In this document: piece after piece, positions 60,857 to 64,000 of the stretch
Numbering within the stretch: the first letter of the stretch is position 1
Layout of the letters: the number at the start of each line of letters is the position of its first letter
Source of the DNA: Chalara sp. BL73
Taxonomy: Eukaryota; Ascomycota; Leotiomycetes; Helotiales
Assembly (NCBI GenBank): GCA_918026815.1
Contig: CAKJVC010000061.1
Location: 868,001 to 932,000 of the forward strand
DNA: 64,000 nucleotides
Direction: 5' to 3'
Translations under genes and position numbers: made by a program
Notes under the pieces: generated by a model
What the model saw: only the letters and a program-made list of their open reading frames with translations
Databases searched by the model: none
What the model was told of the DNA's origin: nothing

Positions 60857-61814
60857 CTATCGCTTCCTGCCGATGAAACAAAGGAGGTTATATCTCTGGT
60901 AAATGCCACTCTCCAGATCGTCCAAGCAGCTTTTCAAGCCAGGATTCAATTCTTCCTGCGTATATTTCTTTCCATTTGTTCCCCTCTTCATGACCAGGAC
61001 TAGCTCATGCAGATCGATCAATGCTGCGTTGTAGCGAAGATAAGGCTGTTTGTCGCTACTCACAACCTCTTTAACAAGGCTATATATACCAGCCTCTTTG
61101 AATATGTTTTCGAGGTGCCTCAAGGGATAGTCAAACTTATCGTATACTGCCTTATCAGTGAATGCACCGTTCAGGAAAGCCTTAAGGCCACTCTTCTGCA
61201 CTTCGACGCCATCGCCCGAAACCGTGATATTGCGCACACTGTCAGGCTCTTGCCACTGGATCCAACCCCCTGGCTTGAGTAGCTTCGTAAGACTCTTCGT
61301 GACAAATTTCCAATCATCTCCTACAAGGGTGGCCACGAGTAGTTTGACAGTAACTACATCAAATGTGCCGTGGAATTCGGCTGGAAAGTCCAGCAGTGCG
61401 TTGGCAGTATGAAGTTTGACGTTACTGGGCAAGTTCGAGGAGTGGTCGGGGTAATCAATAGAAGTCTCAAACCCATGAAGTTCAGCATTCTGAGGTAGCC
61501 GAGAGGCAAGTTCCTGCAAGAAATACACTGTGCCTACTCCGACGGCAGCAACTCGCGGGTTCCTGTTTGGAATCTGAATGGTGGGATGCAAGAGATAGCC
61601 AAAGGAGCTGAAAAATTAGGTTCTGGAATAATAGAGGATTTATGGCTTCGAACCTGCTGTAGAGCTCATGCTGTGAGGATAATCTAACCACAAGGTCAGC
61701 ACGTAAATCTTTGCTACTGATTGCTTGGCTACTTGGCTACTTGGCCTACCTCTCCGCGTAAGGCACTGCTACTGTTGAAGCAGAGTCCGCAAGACTTGAA
61801 ATCGAAGGCGCCAT
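60857..61814 (-). CDS. SAM-dependent methyltransferase (LaeA/UMTA-like)
   Basis: Exons 61814-61750, 61713-61654 and 61607-60857 give 291 residues. SSQHELYSSSFGYLLHPTI leads into the SAM-binding motif VAAVGVGTVYFLQEL, a GxGxG variant. The acidic GFETSIDYP, then FDVVTVKLLV, and LLKPGGWIQWQEPD (post-motif II/III) follow. This is the small class I methyltransferase family common in fungal clusters, acting on O or N of small molecules. Intron 1 would be only 36 bases and consists largely of three TAGCCAAG repeats, so the N-terminal model is less sure. It is divergent from the AsaB-like gene, sharing a 340-bp promoter. Methylation of the tetramate or a carboxyl is inferred. Confidence 0.85.
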
Positions 61815-62154
61815 TATATGCTACTTTTCCTATGATTGACAGTTGTTTCAAAAATGAAAGTATCACGAACACAAAATATGAATACCTCTCTCCGAAGAAT
61901 TTAGCAGAGTATGTCCTTTTCCGCCAGTGAGTTTGCCTGCGGTCGATTGGTAGATAAGATGTCCGACTTCCGACTCTGTCGGCCCTCCGACACGAATACC
62001 ATAACCAAACCGATGCCTTCAGCCAATCATGGATAAACCACGGACAATGAATATAAAATAGCTTGATGGGTATGTCGAGGACTCCAATCCCTAACCAAGC
62101 TACTTTATTATTTGTCACCATTTCCTCGCTTACCGCTATTGAGCCACTGAGACA
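61815..62154. promoter_or_regulatory. Divergent promoter with CCGACTCTGTCGG palindrome
   Basis: Between the methyltransferase and the AsaB-like gene. A perfect CCGAC-N3-GTCGG inverted repeat lies at 61970-61982 and is flanked by further TCCGAC copies (61962-61967, 61969-61974, 61986-61991). CCG-N7-CGG spacing is a classic Zn2Cys6 dimer site. Confidence 0.55.
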
Positions 62155-63006
62155 ATGGCTGTAGTCGATATTCCCCGAGGTGACTTGTTCACCGCCATCA
62201 ACTTCGTCAAGCCCCTGAGCCTGGGTGATGAGCCATACTACATGTACGTTAGAAAGGCACCGCCTGAGGGCGTTCCTATCTTCAACCTTCAAATCGAATC
62301 TCACAACACTACAATCCACGACTTGCGCGGTATCGAGGACAGTGTCAACTTCGATAATGATTCCCTTAAGCTTTTGAAAAACGCCCCCGTTCCAGTAGGC
62401 GTTGAATTCGAATCGGAGGAATCCATCAAGAAGATCCATTATCCCTCGGTCGAGAAACAGATTCGAGAGGCTATTCCTGATGCTACCAAGATACTTGTCT
62501 TCCGCCATGCCGTCCGCAAAACAGATAATCCGGCGCAATACGCACCAGCAGCCTTATTTGCACATGTGGATCAAACAGCCCCAGCAGTTGCGGACCGAGT
62601 AAGGAGGCACCTGGGTAGTCAAGCCGACTCGCTGCTCAAGGGGAGATATCGCTTGGTACACCATTGGCAGGTCATCAATGAGCCAGTGCAAACCTTTCCA
62701 TTGGCATTTGCTTCAGCGTCAACAGTTGGTGCTGATGACATCGCGCCAATTGTTTCACATCTTCCTGACTTCTCCGAAGACTTTGGTACACCTCGCTTCC
62801 GTGAGAGCCAGAAGTGGTTCTACTGGTCGGGGGTGACTCCCAATGAGGCTATATTAATGCAGTTATTTGACTCGGCAGCTTCTGATCCTGCGAGCGGCGT
62901 GAAGGGTGGTAGGGCAATTCATAGTGCTTTCGTAGATCCAAGGACGGCTGCTGATGCGCCTCCGCGTTTCAGTATCGAATCTTCAGTTTTGGTTTTTGGT
63001 CCTTGA
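62155..63006 (+). CDS. AsaB/CmcJ-like non-heme iron oxygenase or desaturase
   Basis: A single-exon gene of 283 residues. The order KPLSLGDEPYYMYV, then HNTTIHDLRG, FRHAVRKTDN, the HxD-bearing FAHVDQTA and a following RRHLG, and RYRLVHHWQVINEPVQTFPLAFASAST matches the fungal family that includes AsaB of aspergillic-acid biosynthesis and gibberellin GA4-desaturase-like proteins. HVDQT supplies two iron ligands; a distal His is likely further on (HSAFVDPRT). Such enzymes hydroxylate or desaturate small molecules. With the divergent methyltransferase, it forms a likely tailoring pair for the PKS-NRPS product. Confidence 0.85.
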   Translation: MAVVDIPRGDLFTAINFVKPLSLGDEPYYMYVRKAPPEGVPIFNLQIESHNTTIHDLRGIEDSVNFDNDSLKLLKNAPVPVGVEFESEESIKKIHYPSVEKQIREAIPDATKILVFRHAVRKTDNPAQYAPAALFAHVDQTAPAVADRVRRHLGSQADSLLKGRYRLVHHWQVINEPVQTFPLAFASASTVGADDIAPIVSHLPDFSEDFGTPRFRESQKWFYWSGVTPNEAILMQLFDSAASDPASGVKGGRAIHSAFVDPRTAADAPPRFSIESSVLVFGP

Positions 63007-63807
63007 ATCTGATTGTACTGCTATTAGCAAATTCAATAATGGCTATGTGTTTTATGGCAAGTTGTTATTGTGTTGTTGGATTTTATCAAATTATAAGTGT
63101 AAATATCGATTGTCCGATTTTTCAGTCCAGGTTCCATGAATCGGTACAGGACAAAGCAGCAGGTGATATTTAATATTTATATCAATTGTAATACAGAATA
63201 TTGAGCCTTCTACCTAATGCATCTGAGTTAAAATTCCGGAGGACCCATGCCTAAACGCCTAGATCATTAACTTTCGATCATACAACAATACTGAAGCTTT
63301 TTATTATGAAAGTGTTTGCCTTATGCTTTTATGTTTATCTCTTATATAATTACATTATATAGCGCCCTTAGTACCAAACGATACTATCGCGATACTTTAT
63401 ATAAGGAGTTCAAGAAGTAAAACTCGAATAATTAGCCAGTCGATGAACTCTGAAACCGTAAACTTACGGTTAAATAAAGTTATTCTTAAGTTCTAGATAC
63501 CACGTGCTAAGCTGTGTGAGAGCGATCTAGCCTTTGTACGAAATAACTAGATATACCCTACTTACATGGTTAGCTCGTCGTCCAAAAAGCCTGAAAATTC
63601 TCGGTTCACTTGCTATTAAGAATTGCCGAGGTTATAAGTGCGAGTACCTAGATTCTGATCTGTGCGTGCTCACTGATCCGTGTTGGGATACCTATCACCG
63701 TGCCAAAGGCGTAGCAGCTATTGACTACACTTTTGCGGTGGCGATAATGGTTCCTTGATTCTTGATATTAGATTTTAAGCTAAGGTCTACAAAACAGGTA
63801 TAGAAGT
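63007..63807. other. Intergenic, right edge of the cluster
   Basis: AT-rich with TA-rich decay. Short frames (63534-63758) have no recognisable domain. Confidence 0.4.
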
Positions 63808-63965
63808 TGTCAGGAATTGGCTTACGTATGGGGCTAGAAAATCTCTTACAGGTCTACAGCATAGATACTTGAGATGCAACACATAACGCACAATTATACA
63901 ATACAGGCACCTACAACCCATATTCTATCGACGTGATACCCGCTATCAAGCTCATATTCTTGACA
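63808..63965 (+). repeat. LTR-like repeat, right copy
   Basis: 158 bp from TGTCAGGAATTGGCTTACG to CATATTCTTGACA, a direct repeat of 60300-60447 with a few indels in the centre. Flanks are GAAGT and ACAGT, so no clean target duplication. Sequence 63966-64000 shows nothing more. Confidence 0.7.
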
Positions 63966-64000
63966 ACAGTTCGCATGCCCCCTAGTTCACTTGACATATT

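Noticed and set aside
61729..62538. A 269-residue open frame on the minus strand
   Set aside because: It is antisense to the AsaB-like gene and the shared promoter, has no domain, and overlaps the methyltransferase first exon in another frame.

Overview
This window is nuclear DNA of a filamentous ascomycete (Pezizomycotina). Reasons: genes split by many 45-70 bp GT-AG introns, a complete fungal PKS-NRPS, HET-domain and NACHT-WD40 incompatibility-type sequences, DUF6594 and Clr5 proteins, Zn2Cys6 and C2H2 regulators, a dispersed 5S rRNA gene, and solo LTRs with 5-bp target duplications. The species cannot be named from sequence alone. Exon coordinates were read by hand from splice signals and frame continuity; no alignment was run.

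Layout. 1-6 kb: the 3' end of an Nhp6-type HMG-box gene, then a graveyard of relics (LTR-like piece, NACHT-WD40 fragment, HD-domain fragment, copied glyoxalase 3' end, C-terminal HET fragment), an apparently intact HET-domain gene and a VOC/glyoxalase gene. 7-12 kb: a 2,3-dihydroxybenzoate-decarboxylase-like amidohydrolase, a repeat-rich gap with a solo LTR, and a DUF6594 membrane protein. 12.7-21 kb: a carbohydrate-catabolic-looking group (Gfo/Idh/MocA dehydrogenase, sugar-porter MFS, beta-propeller lactonase, aldo-keto reductase). 21.7-27.6 kb: an FMO-type flavin monooxygenase divergent from a 17-exon Zn2Cys6 regulator. 28-34 kb: gene-poor DNA with BTB and transposase relics, a 5S rRNA gene and a Clr5-domain gene of uncertain integrity.

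34.5-63 kb: a candidate secondary-metabolite cluster: NmrA-like protein, C2H2 regulator, TauD-type dioxygenase (disrupted), aspartate-aminotransferase-like enzyme, HpcH/HpaI aldolase, SDR, a 4058-aa PKS-NRPS (KS-AT-DH-MT-psiER-KR-ACP-C-A-T-R), a SAM methyltransferase and an AsaB/CmcJ-like oxygenase. The aldolase plus aminotransferase next to a PKS-NRPS suggests that the pathway builds its own gamma-hydroxy-gamma-methylglutamate-type amino acid, as in Sch210972 biosynthesis, and the NRPS module then joins it to a methylated polyketide. No enoyl reductase or Diels-Alderase gene is recognisable in the window.

The most striking observation is a 194-bp solo LTR with a perfect ATTAT target duplication inside the last exon of the TauD-type gene. 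It separates the distal iron-ligand histidine from the presumed 2-oxoglutarate-binding arginine. A second is that the methyltransferase/AsaB-like pair lies between two direct LTR-like repeats.
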